19,058 nt of DNA from Candidatus Bathyarchaeota archaeon (GCA_026014515.1 JAOZIG010000402.1:1124-20181); one strand, 5' to 3'. Counted from the stretch's first letter, positions 1 through 7,469 are shown. Translations and numbers: made by a program. Notes: a model not told the origin generated them from the sequence alone.

Positions 1-368
1 GGAAGACTGTTGCGCCTATCAATGAGTTTTGTTGAAAGCGTCTGTTATCAGTGTATTTTCTGTTTGGGGTTTAGGTTAATCACTGTTTAGACGTAAGAAA
101 TCATTCTCTTGTGTCAATCCAATGTGTACTATGATGTTCAACTTTAATCATCCATGTAACGTTTTCAGCCCAGTGATCTTTTGTATTGGTGTTATCTGGA
201 AAATTTGTTTAGAATAGTGTTCTTTTTTATGAATCATTCGTATTTTTTTGTACTATTTTGTGGTTTTCTATTATTTCTGGTGAAAGAACTGTAAAAATGG
301 ATTGTCGTCGGAAAACGTAACTATTATATCCTCCACTCTACCAGTAGTGTTCTAGAAATAAGCAGCCA
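1..368. other. A/T-rich non-coding stretch
   Basis: I see no convincing gene here on either strand: all reading frames are short and broken, and the sequence has long T and A tracts (for example around 221-260). It lies upstream of the ribonucleotide reductase gene. A possible TATA-like box sits near 319-329. No tRNA, repeat array or recognisable RNA family was found by eye. Confidence 0.6.
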
Positions 369-378
369 CTATATCTAG
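368..378 (+). promoter_or_regulatory. TATA-like promoter for nrdD
   Basis: The sequence ACTATATCTAG is a good archaeal TATA-like box centred near 373. An archaeal start site lies about 26 bases downstream, which would put the 5' end near 399 and leave a leader of about 87 bases before the nrdD start at 486. This is an inference from sequence only. Confidence 0.45.
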
Positions 379-390
379 GGGAAGACTCGG

Positions 391-485
391 GGGAGGAGGC
401 GTCATCATTTGATTCCATAGCCATCCGTATGCATCCATCGCGGACGCTATGATTCTCCTAGGGCTGGCACTTGGAAGGTAAAAAG
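391..485 (+). promoter_or_regulatory. structured 5' leader of nrdD with ribosome-binding site
   Basis: The leader can fold into a clear stem: CATAGC (416-421) pairs with GCTATG (446-451), TCCG (424-427) pairs with CGGA (441-444), and the 13-base loop contains the self-complementary ATGCAT. An outer helix AGGAG (394-398) with CTCCT (455-459) may close it. A ribosome-binding site GGAAGG (473-478) precedes the ATG at 486. Most other genes here look leaderless, so a long folded leader stands out. It may be a regulatory RNA element; I do not recognise it as a known riboswitch. Confidence 0.45.
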
Positions 486-2606
486 ATGAAATACGTAAGA
501 AAGCGAGACGGGAAGCTGGCGGAATTTGATAAGACCCGCATAGAGAACGCTATTAGTAAGGCAATGAGGGCGGTTGGAGAGGGAAACAAGGAGACCGCCA
601 CAGGGATCACACATATTGTACTTGGTGAACTGGACGAGCACTTTGGGGCTGATGGATGCCCCACGGTCGAGGAAATTCAGGACGTAGTAGAGGAATCAAT
701 TATCAGGGCAGGCTACGCACGAACAGCAAAAGCCTACATCCTATACCGAGCCAAACAGAATGAGCTCAGGGAGCTTGCGGCTGGACTAAGCAGCGATGAT
801 ATGGTTGAGAAGTATCTGATGCTGGATGACTGGAAGATCAGGGAAAACAGCAACATGAGCTACAGCCTACAGGGCTTGAACAATTATATTTCTAGTAACG
901 TCATAAGCCGCTACTGGACCAACAGAATCTACCCCCAGAGCGTAAGAGAAGCCCACAACGGCGGCGACCTACACATACACGACCTAGCAGTCCTAGGACC
1001 CTACTGTGTAGGCTGGGACCTACCAGACCTGCTATTATCTGGGTTCAAGGGTGTATCAGGAAAAATCTCAAGCGCACCTGCAAAACACTTCAGAACCGCC
1101 CTAGGACAGATCGTCAACTTTTTCTACACACTGCAAGGTGAGGCAGCTGGGGCACAGGCTTTCAGCAACTTTGACTCTTATCTTGCTCCATTCATCAGAT
1201 ATGATGGGCTGAGTGAACGAGAAGTCAAACAGGCGTTCCAAGAGTTCCTATTCAACATCAATGTACCAACCCGGGTTGGTTTCCAGACACCATTCACAAA
1301 CATCACCATGGATATGACCGTGCCAAGCTTCCTCAAGGATGAACCAGTTGTGCTTGGAGGCAAGATCCATCAGGATTTTTATGGTGACTTCCAAGACGAG
1401 ATGGACCTGTTCAACACTAGCTTCGCTGAAGCCATGAGCGAAGGAGACGCATCAGGCAGGGTATTCACTTTCCCAATCCCAACTTATAGCTTGACCAAGG
1501 ACTTTGACTGGGATAGCCACGTCGCTCAGAAGGTCTTTGAGATGACCGCCAAGTATGGCATCCCATACTTTAGCAACTTCATCAACAGCGACATGAGCCC
1601 CGAGGATGTACGCAGCATGTGCTGTAGGCTCAGGATCGATAACCGTGAGCTACGGAAGCGAGGAGGCGGCTTATTCGGGGCCAACCCCTTAACTGGAAGC
1701 ATCGGCGTAGTTACACTGAACCTACCAAGAATCGGCTACACGACTAAAACTGAGGCTGCTTTCCTAGAGAGAGTCTCAGACTTAATGGATATTGCCCGTG
1801 ATAGTCTTGAGATCAAGAGGAAGACCGTTGAGAAGCTCAGCGAGAACGGGTTGTACCCCTATAGCTCGTTCTATCTGAGGAACGTGAAGGAGGCTTATGG
1901 TAGCTATTGGAAGAACCACTTCAGCACCATCGGCTTGGTGGGTATGAGCGAGGCTATATTGAACCTCATGGGATCAGACATCACCACACCCGAGGGAGAA
2001 GCATTCGCCAAACGAGTACTCTTACATATGAGGGACAGGCTCAGTGACTACCAGGAAGAAACAGGAAACATCTACAACCTAGAAGCCTCCCCCGCAGAAG
2101 GAACCAGCTACAGATTAGCAAGGATCGACAAGCAACGCTATGGAAGCATCAAGGTAGCCAACGAGGACCTGCTACGCCCCGGTGTAGAGCCATTCTATAC
2201 CAACAGCAGCCAGATGCCTGTGGACGCTAGCAGCGACCTGTTTGATGTCTTGGAGCACCAGAACACCCTACAGCCACTGTACACGGGTGGAACCGTGTTC
2301 CATACGTTCCTAGGTGAAAGGGTTCACTCATGGAAGGCAGCGGCAAATCTGGTACGTAAGATGGCGGAGAACACCAACATCCCATACTTTACACTGACAC
2401 CCACCTTCAGCGTATGCCCAACCCACGGCTACATCACAGGAGAACACCATGAGTGTCCAACCTGTGCCACCGAGTGCGAGGTATACAGCCGAGTAGTGGG
2501 CTATATGCGTCCTGTGAAGCAGTGGAACGATGGAAAACAGGCAGAGTACAATATCAGAAAGACATTCGATATGGCTGCTCCCCTCATCGAGGGACAAGAC
2601 GATTGA
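486..2606 (+). CDS. nrdD: anaerobic (class III) ribonucleoside-triphosphate reductase, catalytic subunit
   Basis: This 706-residue protein reduces ribonucleotides to deoxyribonucleotides by glycyl-radical chemistry, the oxygen-sensitive route to DNA precursors. Residues 1-95 form an ATP-cone domain (starts KYVRKRDGKLAEFDK). The core carries family blocks such as HIHDLAVLGPYCVGWDL and a Cys pair at 379-380 (SMCCRLR) in the thiyl-radical region. The C-terminus has a zinc-type site (Cys644, His647, Cys657, Cys660) followed by the glycyl-radical motif RVVGY with Gly672. Length is usual for archaeal NrdD. A TTG five codons upstream (471) is also open, but ATG 486 is chosen because GGAAGG at 473-478 is well spaced from it. 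The stop overlaps the start of the activase gene, so the two are co-transcribed. Function call is firm. Confidence 0.97.
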   Translation: MKYVRKRDGKLAEFDKTRIENAISKAMRAVGEGNKETATGITHIVLGELDEHFGADGCPTVEEIQDVVEESIIRAGYARTAKAYILYRAKQNELRELAAGLSSDDMVEKYLMLDDWKIRENSNMSYSLQGLNNYISSNVISRYWTNRIYPQSVREAHNGGDLHIHDLAVLGPYCVGWDLPDLLLSGFKGVSGKISSAPAKHFRTALGQIVNFFYTLQGEAAGAQAFSNFDSYLAPFIRYDGLSEREVKQAFQEFLFNINVPTRVGFQTPFTNITMDMTVPSFLKDEPVVLGGKIHQDFYGDFQDEMDLFNTSFAEAMSEGDASGRVFTFPIPTYSLTKDFDWDSHVAQKVFEMTAKYGIPYFSNFINSDMSPEDVRSMCCRLRIDNRELRKRGGGLFGANPLTGSIGVVTLNLPRIGYTTKTEAAFLERVSDLMDIARDSLEIKRKTVEKLSENGLYPYSSFYLRNVKEAYGSYWKNHFSTIGLVGMSEAILNLMGSDITTPEGEAFAKRVLLHMRDRLSDYQEETGNIYNLEASPAEGTSYRLARIDKQRYGSIKVANEDLLRPGVEPFYTNSSQMPVDASSDLFDVLEHQNTLQPLYTGGTVFHTFLGERVHSWKAAANLVRKMAENTNIPYFTLTPTFSVCPTHGYITGEHHECPTCATECEVYSRVVGYMRPVKQWNDGKQAEYNIRKTFDMAAPLIEGQDD

Positions 2607-3280
2607 TATTCGCTGGGCTACAAAAAACCAGCCTCATCGACTACCCTGACAGGGTAGCAACTGTTCTTTTTACTTCTGGTTGTAATCTCAGGTGTCCTTA
2701 TTGTCATAACGGTGAACTTGTCCACAGCTATACTGGACCATTCATCGAAGAAGATGAAGTGCTTGAAACCTTGCTTGAACGCAAGAACTATGTTGACTCG
2801 GTTGTGGTGACTGGTGGAGAACCTACTATTCACCCTGATTTACCCGGGTTCCTTGCGAGGCTCAAGGAAAACGGGTTCAACGTGAAACTTGATACTAATG
2901 GCTTCAACCCTGATACATTACGGGCTTGTCTACCATTTGTTGATTATATCGCCATGGATGTCAAAACCTCCACAGAAAAATATACTGATCTAGAAGCATC
3001 AAACATTGAGCCCTTGACTAAAAGCATTAAGATCATCAAAACGAGTGGAGTAGACTACGAGTTCAGATGCACCGCTGTACCCGGCTTCGTTGAAACCGAG
3101 ACCATAAACGAGATTGGTAAACTAGTCAAAGGCGCGAAACGTTTCGTATTCCAACAGTTCAGACCCGAAAAAACACTCGACCCAAACTATAATGGGGTTA
3201 AGCCTCATTCTGAGGAATATATCAGAGAGTTAGGTAGGGTAATAGGTCAATGTGTGGATGAAATATATTATAAAATCTAA
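2603..3280 (+). CDS. nrdG: anaerobic ribonucleotide reductase activating protein (radical SAM)
   Basis: This roughly 225-residue protein is the radical-SAM activase that installs the glycyl radical on NrdD. Near the N-terminus it has the family block GLQKTSLIDYP and then the cluster motif Cys27-x3-Cys31-x2-Cys34 (CNLRCPYC), which binds the [4Fe-4S] cluster and S-adenosylmethionine. VVVTGGEPT matches the GGEP motif of radical SAM enzymes. The frame is open further upstream, to 2453, but that part lies inside nrdD and is not family-like. The TTG at 2603 overlaps the nrdD stop (TTGA) and yields the conserved N-terminus directly; GAGGGA at 2589-2594 is a plausible ribosome-binding site. Translational coupling to nrdD is likely. 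Confidence 0.93.
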   Translation: MIFAGLQKTSLIDYPDRVATVLFTSGCNLRCPYCHNGELVHSYTGPFIEEDEVLETLLERKNYVDSVVVTGGEPTIHPDLPGFLARLKENGFNVKLDTNGFNPDTLRACLPFVDYIAMDVKTSTEKYTDLEASNIEPLTKSIKIIKTSGVDYEFRCTAVPGFVETETINEIGKLVKGAKRFVFQQFRPEKTLDPNYNGVKPHSEEYIRELGRVIGQCVDEIYYKI

Positions 3281-3295
3281 CTTCTTGAATATTTA

Positions 3296-3307
3296 TTTTT
3301 ATACATT
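3296..3307 (+). promoter_or_regulatory. TATA-like promoter of the RelE-like gene
   Basis: TTTTTATACATT is centred about 26-27 bases before the ATG at 3328, the spacing expected for a leaderless archaeal transcript. The preceding T-rich run (3282-3300) may also end nrdG transcription. Confidence 0.45.
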
Positions 3308-3327
3308 ACTTATAGTTAATTTGGTAT

Positions 3328-3633
3328 ATGGTTCAGGTTCTAGTTCTCCGCTCTGTGCTAGAAAAAATTCGGGAAAATCGGAATTATATTGACTGGTTGA
3401 GTGACGCAAAGGATGTTTTGGAGTTTGATCCTTTTGCTGGAGATAAGGTTTCTAGGCGTTTGACTCCGAGTAGGTATAAGCGTAGGTTCAATGTTGTCTA
3501 TGTTTATAGGTATAGGTTGCCTGAGGCTTATCGATTAATCTATACATTGGATACAACACATGGTGTTCCTTCTTGTGTGAGGGTGATTGATTTTCTGAGT
3601 CATAAGGAGTATGAGCGGGTGTTTCGGTATTAG
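3328..3633 (+). CDS. RelE/ParE-superfamily toxin-like protein
   Basis: A 101-residue basic protein. The C-terminal half (EAYRLIYTLDTTHG, then VRVIDFLSHKEYERVF) matches the shape of RelE/ParE/YafQ proteins: a conserved R-(L/I)-(I/V)-Y strand, a variable turn, and a final strand ending in a short basic/aromatic segment. In those families the protein cleaves mRNA on the ribosome or poisons gyrase, and is neutralised by a small antitoxin encoded next to it. No antitoxin gene is visible upstream in the 47-base gap. The only close partner is the convergent winged-helix-like gene, whose stop overlaps this stop by four bases. It could be a solitary toxin, a degraded pair, or a non-toxic relative. The family call is by pattern only. 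Confidence 0.6.
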   Translation: MVQVLVLRSVLEKIRENRNYIDWLSDAKDVLEFDPFAGDKVSRRLTPSRYKRRFNVVYVYRYRLPEAYRLIYTLDTTHGVPSCVRVIDFLSHKEYERVFRY

Positions 3634-3872
3634 TTGATGGTGATCCAGTCGTGTTTTTTTGGGTCGAAATCTGGGTTGTTCAGTGTGTAGGTCTGGTCTT
3701 TGTGTAGTATTATAATGTCTTTGATGCATAGTTGTTGTAGGGTTTTTTCGACGGTTTCTGGGGTTATGGTTTCTTTGAAGTGGTTGATTATGTCTTTTTT
3801 TATGGGGTCTTCTGGGGCGTCGCGTATGTAGTCGTGTATGCTTTGTTCTATCTTTGTTTGAATTTGCATCAT
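3630..3872 (-). CDS. small winged-helix-like protein, function unknown
   Basis: An 80-residue protein I do not recognise by name. The middle part (KKDIINHFKETITPETVEKTLQ) reads as two helices resembling a helix-turn-helix, followed by LCIKDIIILHKDQTYTL, which looks like a beta wing, so a small DNA-binding winged helix is plausible. It starts with two Met codons (3872 and 3869). A TATA-like box, read on the minus strand as CCTTTAATATCC (3890-3901), lies about 26 bases upstream, supporting a leaderless start. Its coding strand is A/C-rich, opposite to the neighbouring + strand genes, because the DNA strand itself is biased here. Tail-to-tail overlap with the RelE-like gene makes a regulatory link possible but unproved. 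Confidence 0.6.
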   Translation of the reverse strand: MMQIQTKIEQSIHDYIRDAPEDPIKKDIINHFKETITPETVEKTLQQLCIKDIIILHKDQTYTLNNPDFDPKKHDWITIN

Positions 3873-3963
3873 AATTAGTTTGATGATCTGGATATTAAAG
3901 GTGGTTGTTTTTTATTGTTTTGTGTTGGTAAATTTGATATGTTGTGTGGGTTGTTTTTGTTTT

Positions 3964-4428
3964 ATGGCTAGTTCTGATTATTTAGAGATGCATATTGAAA
4001 AGGTGTTGGGGTTTGAGGATCATTTTGGTTTGAGGTTTTGTGATAAGGGTTTGTTGTTGGCTGCGTTGGATCGTAGTGGTTTTGGTTCTGAGAGGAAGAA
4101 GTGTTTGGCTGTGGCTGGTGATGCTTTGTTGGATTTTGTTTTGTTTAATTTTTTGTTGGATCGTGGTGGTTATTCGAAGGGTATGATGGATGGTATTAGG
4201 GGTAGTTTGAATACTGATGATAATTTGGCTGTGATTGGTAGGGAGATGGAGCTTGGGGAGTTTATTGTATTCCCGGATAGTGCTACTGAGGTTGAGAGGG
4301 TTTCTGGAGATGCTTATTATAATGATACCTTGGAGGCTCTGGTGTATATTGTTATGAAGGATATGGGGTTAGAGACCGCCACAAGGTTCGTAGCTGAACA
4401 CATTATTTCACGATTAGAGATAGAGTAG
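3964..4428 (+). CDS. RNase III-fold protein without dsRNA-binding domain
   Basis: A 154-residue protein with the layout of an RNase III catalytic domain: a GDALLDF block (Asp53) like the GDAVLD of the signature, an RGSLNTDDNLAVIGREMELGEF segment matching the helix that follows, and NDTLEALVYIV (Asp121, Glu124) matching the second acidic D-x2-E-A-L motif. The glutamate that normally sits four residues before the signature Asp is Ala49. There is no double-stranded RNA binding domain. RNase III-type proteins cut double-stranded RNA; the missing acidic residue leaves activity uncertain. The frame is open back to a TTG at 3880, but the extra 28 residues are a hydrophobic, Cys/Val-rich stretch that may be a biased non-coding translation, so ATG 3964 is preferred. 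The next gene starts six bases after the stop. Confidence 0.7.
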   Translation: MASSDYLEMHIEKVLGFEDHFGLRFCDKGLLLAALDRSGFGSERKKCLAVAGDALLDFVLFNFLLDRGGYSKGMMDGIRGSLNTDDNLAVIGREMELGEFIVFPDSATEVERVSGDAYYNDTLEALVYIVMKDMGLETATRFVAEHIISRLEIE

Positions 4429-4434
4429 GTTGAA

Positions 4435-4893
4435 ATGTTTCAGGATTTACAAGATCACCTAACATTAAAAATCTCCGAATTAAAAGGATCATGGATAAGA
4501 AAAAACTCAGGCTACGATAAATACATCTGTGAAATCCTAGAAATGAACCTAGAAAATGGAAGATACTACGATGCAACATGGAATGAATTTTTTATCGAGT
4601 TCAAAAAAGGAAAAAGCATCTGGCTAGACCTAATCAGATACAGCGAAACAATTCTATTAACAAACGATGAAGCCTCACACGACACAATAAACCTCTTCTT
4701 CATACCAAACAAAACAAAAGACCAAATAGAAACCATAATCTGCGTAGAAACAAAACAACTAATCAGCAAACTCGAACTAGATAAAGAATCAGCTAAAAAA
4801 CTCTTAGAAATAGATAAACTCATTCCACATCACATCAACGCACAAGCCCGATTAACAATAAAAGAAATCACCGAAAACTACAAACCAAACTAA
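4435..4893 (+). CDS. putative PD-(D/E)xK-like nuclease, function unknown
   Basis: A 152-residue protein that I do not firmly recognise. The segment YYDATWNEFFIEFKKGKSIW (residues 44-63) has the spacing of a PD-(D/E)xK nuclease core: Asp46, then Glu55-x-Lys57 on a beta strand. This core is shared by many restriction and repair enzymes. The rest is alpha/beta with a helical Lys/Glu-rich C-terminus. It starts six bases after the RNase III-fold gene and is likely in the same transcript, preceded by only a weak ribosome-binding site (GGTTGA). Base use is strikingly different: codons end in A or C (a 60-base sample at 4681-4740 has 47 A+C), while the gene before it is G/T-rich. A non-nuclease alternative cannot be excluded. 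Confidence 0.6.
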   Translation: MFQDLQDHLTLKISELKGSWIRKNSGYDKYICEILEMNLENGRYYDATWNEFFIEFKKGKSIWLDLIRYSETILLTNDEASHDTINLFFIPNKTKDQIETIICVETKQLISKLELDKESAKKLLEIDKLIPHHINAQARLTIKEITENYKPN

Positions 4894-4909
4894 AAACCCT
4901 AACCCAGTA

Positions 4910-4972
4910 GGAAACCCTCACAAGACTTCCCACAAGAAAATTTTTTCCCCAAAGTACCCACCAGTAGACACC
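4910..4972 (-). repeat. 63-base dispersed repeat, copy 1
   Basis: Read on the minus strand from 4972 down to 4910, this matches the + strand at 11347-11409 with about 56 of 63 positions identical by hand alignment. The first 38 bases differ at only one position. It begins six bases after the encoded CCA end of tRNA-Ser, and ends before the convergent nuclease-like gene. It contains an A-tract/T-tract core (G, six A, four T). Its role is unknown. Confidence 0.8.
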
Positions 4973-4977
4973 AAAAA

Positions 4978-5062
4978 TGGCGCAGCCGATGGGATTCGAA
5001 CCCATGAGGCACAAGACCACTGGTTTTCGAGACCAGCACAATAACCACTCTGTCACAGCTGC
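4978..5062 (-). tRNA. tRNA-Ser (anticodon CGA)
   Basis: On the minus strand the sequence folds as a class II tRNA. The acceptor strand GCAGCTG pairs with CGGCTGC (with one G-T pair), discriminator base G follows, and the CCA end is encoded (4980-4978). The anticodon stem CTGGT/ACCAG encloses the loop CTCGAAA, anticodon CGA, reading the serine codon TCG. A long variable arm of about 14 bases follows, then the T arm ATGGG-TTCGAAT-CCCAT. No intron is seen. A T-run directly after CCA may end transcription. It lies 22 bases downstream of the HD-domain gene stop in the same direction. Confidence 0.95.
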
Positions 5063-5084
5063 CCAAAACAACCGAGCGAACCCA

Positions 5085-5759
5085 TCAATTAACCCTTTCC
5101 CTCACCAACCGATCCACACCAACCCACCCCTCACGCTCCTTAACCTGAACCACCATAACAGCCTCACCAGCCGAATCAACACGAGGACGACTCACCCCAC
5201 CACGCCTAAGCAAATACTCCGCCGCCCGCAACAACTTACCATTAAACTCACTATCAGCAAGATCAGCAATACTCACAATCAAAGCCTCCAAACTCTTAGG
5301 CTTCGTCGGACCCACATCACCATGATGAGCAGCCACCACATGAACCACATCCAACGGAAAACCCCTGCTCATCAACTCACCCACCATCAAAGTCAAATGA
5401 TCAACCCTACCCCCAAAATCACTGCCACGGAAACCACCACCCTCCACATCCTCATAACAATAACACTTCATAACATCATGAAGCACCGCACCAGCAACCA
5501 CAGTATCCCGGTTCACCTCACCACCATACAGCTCCTCCACAATATCACAAAAAACCAAAGCAACCCGAACCACACTAACAGTATGCTCCAACAACCCACC
5601 CGAATAGCTATGATGCTGATAAGCCCCACCGGGACAAACATCTAGAGCAAGACAATCCACATCAAGCCCAGTCGGTGGATCAACAAGAAACTCCCGCACC
5701 TTCCCCGCAAGCTCCTCATCAGAAATCAAATCAACAAAACCCATCAACTCATCCCGCAT
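5085..5759 (-). CDS. HD-domain phosphohydrolase (YhaM-type HD region)
   Basis: A protein of about 224 residues with a clear HD metal-dependent phosphohydrolase domain: YSGGLLEHT (His59), VLHDVMK (His94-Asp95), His121, VVAAHHGD (His145/146) and SIADLADS (Asp166/169). HHSYSGGLLEHT is characteristic of the HD domain found in YhaM-type 3'-5' exoribonucleases, but the N-terminal OB-fold RNA-binding domain of YhaM is absent here, so an RNA or nucleotide substrate is only a guess. The frame is open to a GTG at 5837; the Met at 5759 is preferred because GGGTGG lies five bases upstream and the longer N-terminus is not family-like. The coding strand is G/T-rich. It is followed closely by tRNA-Ser. Confidence 0.82.
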   Translation of the reverse strand: MRDELMGFVDLISDEELAGKVREFLVDPPTGLDVDCLALDVCPGGAYQHHSYSGGLLEHTVSVVRVALVFCDIVEELYGGEVNRDTVVAGAVLHDVMKCYCYEDVEGGGFRGSDFGGRVDHLTLMVGELMSRGFPLDVVHVVAAHHGDVGPTKPKSLEALIVSIADLADSEFNGKLLRAAEYLLRRGGVSRPRVDSAGEAVMVVQVKEREGWVGVDRLVRERVN

Positions 5760-5899
5760 AAAACCCACCCTTAAATAATCCAAAAGACTCCGCATAAAGA
5801 CTCTTAAAACCATCGCCCAAACACTTATCACAAACACCAGAGAGCAAAACCAAAGGTGAACCTAGGACGAGCGGCTACAATCGAAGACTCTACGCACTA

Positions 5900-7033
5900 A
5901 TGTTCACAGCCACCACATTCGTACTAAACTTCACCCTCACCCAGCCCATCTACAGCCTATACTTAACCCAAAAAGGCATCACAGTAGTCCAACTCGGCAT
6001 CCTGCTCAGCGTACAGAGCTTCATACCCCTCGTCCTCAGAATACCCCTCAGTGGACTCATCGAAAAAATAGGCCGCATACGCAGCATGATAATCTCACTC
6101 ATCCTCTGCGGAATAGGCACCCTCCTATTCATACCCGCACGAAGCTACACACAGCTCATGCTAGTCGTCATATTCAACACGATACCCGCTAGCAGCTTCA
6201 ACCAAACAGCCATGAGCACAGTAAGCGACGCAGCACCACAGCAACGACAAGGCGACGCCATGGGAAGATACCTCACATTCCTCGGACTAGGCATGCTCCT
6301 CGGACCAGCACTATGCAGCTGGCTCGTGGGGCCACTCGGCTACACTGGATTATTCCTGTTATCTGGAGCCGTACCCGTAATTGGGATAACTCTTCTTGTG
6401 TTTAAGGCTCCAGAGAACATCAGGGAACGTGTCAAGACCGAGACCCCCACCATCAGCACCGCTGAATCCATCAAGATGATACTAAGAAACCGTAACATTG
6501 TCCTACTCAGCTACTGCAGAGCCAGCTTCAGCACCGCCCAATCCATATTCCTAGCCCTCTTCAGCATCTACGCCGCAAACCAGCTAGGGTTCAGTGACTC
6601 AACCATCGCGTTGCTCTTCACTATCCGTGGCTTCGCGAATACCCTTGCACGGTTCCCCGCTGGAACCATCAGTGACCGTATTGGGCGCCGACCCTTGATG
6701 TATGCTGCTTTCTCGCTTCTCGTAGTAAGCTTTGGTATAATGGCGTATTCCGGTAGCTTCACCATGCTTGCCGTAGCCATGGCGCTATATGGGTTATGCT
6801 GGGGGACAAGGGCTGTCTCCGAGTGGGCTTTTCTCACTGATCTCGTTGAGCCTGAGATCAAGACCATAAGCATAAGCTATCTAAGTAGTGTATTCAGCCT
6901 AGGAAGCACACTTGGCAGTGTAGCATCAGGGGCGCTAACCGTTTTCTTACCTTATAGCACAATTTTCCTAATAGGCGCCGCATTGAACCTTGGCGCTATT
7001 CCCGCGATCTATGCTATGAGGAAGAAGTCTTGA
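5900..7033 (+). CDS. MFS transporter
   Basis: A 377-residue membrane protein with about twelve hydrophobic segments and the major facilitator hallmark motif between helices 2 and 3 (GLIEKIGRIRS), repeated in the second half (GTISDRIGRRPLM). It is probably a drug or metabolite exporter, substrate unknown. ATG 5900 gives a first helix starting right at the terminus; the same frame continues upstream as YNRRLYAL but has no ATG, GTG or TTG. A GTG at 5856 is open in the adjacent frame, so the true N-terminus may be longer if there is a frame error. The first part (to about 6340) is A/C-rich on this strand, the rest balanced. The 3' end overlaps the DUF1893 gene by 20 bases. Confidence 0.88.
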   Translation: MFTATTFVLNFTLTQPIYSLYLTQKGITVVQLGILLSVQSFIPLVLRIPLSGLIEKIGRIRSMIISLILCGIGTLLFIPARSYTQLMLVVIFNTIPASSFNQTAMSTVSDAAPQQRQGDAMGRYLTFLGLGMLLGPALCSWLVGPLGYTGLFLLSGAVPVIGITLLVFKAPENIRERVKTETPTISTAESIKMILRNRNIVLLSYCRASFSTAQSIFLALFSIYAANQLGFSDSTIALLFTIRGFANTLARFPAGTISDRIGRRPLMYAAFSLLVVSFGIMAYSGSFTMLAVAMALYGLCWGTRAVSEWAFLTDLVEPEIKTISISYLSSVFSLGSTLGSVASGALTVFLPYSTIFLIGAALNLGAIPAIYAMRKKS

Positions 7034-7439
7034 AGCTGTTCATCTTCTCGACGATAGCCTCATAGGCTTCGTTGGGGTCTTCGATTCCCTGTACCATTCG
7101 CTCAAATGGGCAGTAGATGACACCGTTTTCAAGCTTGATATGAGGAACCTCCTCACTATAACTATACTTGAGTCCATACTTGTCGAGAACCTGTTTACCG
7201 GGAGTACTGAGAACCGCTGTTATGGCTTCACCGGCTTTACTGTATATCATCAGGAAAGCTGCTGCTCTTCCCAGTATCTTATCCACCATAAGAGTGCCTT
7301 CTAGCTCTGAGCCATGCTCGTTTATCGCTTTTAGGTGGGGTCTGATACCTTTGAGGTCGCTCTCAAAGATCAACTCGCCTTCCTTGTATATCATGAGGCT
7401 GTTCTCGGTTTTTTCAAGAATCTCTAAGTATTTATTCAT
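7014..7439 (-). CDS. DUF1893-family protein
   Basis: A 141-residue soluble protein resembling the DUF1893 family: an N-terminal part like LEILEKTENSLMIYKEGELI, a central VDKILGRAAAFLMIYSKAGE segment, and a C-terminal VIYCPFERMV block. Members such as the Thermotoga TM1506 protein have a cytidine-deaminase-like fold; the biological role is unknown to me. It is the last gene of the leftward unit that begins with cooC and nikR, 30 bases after the small membrane protein, with AGGTG at a fair distance before the ATG. Its end overlaps the convergent MFS gene by 20 bases. Family assignment is from memory of the pattern, function unassigned. Confidence 0.75.
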   Translation of the reverse strand: MNKYLEILEKTENSLMIYKEGELIFESDLKGIRPHLKAINEHGSELEGTLMVDKILGRAAAFLMIYSKAGEAITAVLSTPGKQVLDKYGLKYSYSEEVPHIKLENGVIYCPFERMVQGIEDPNEAYEAIVEKMNSFKTSSS

Positions 7440-7469
7440 TGGATGGCACCTTGAACGTATTGGTGGTTT

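Noticed and set aside
2453..2602. N-terminal extension of the NrdG frame inside nrdD
   Set aside because: Overlaps the conserved zinc/glycyl-radical end of NrdD and adds no family-like sequence; TTG 2603 gives the normal NrdG start.
3880..3963. 28-residue hydrophobic extension of the RNase III-fold protein (membrane anchor)
   Set aside because: Starts at TTG, has Cys/Val/Phe bias expected from T/G-rich non-coding DNA, and is followed by an ATG that begins the domain; left as a possibility only.
4977..5645. 222-codon + strand frame opposite tRNA-Ser and the HD gene
   Set aside because: Low-complexity His/Thr/Asn/Pro-rich translation produced by the A/C-rich strand, antisense to a clear tRNA and a clear HD-domain gene.
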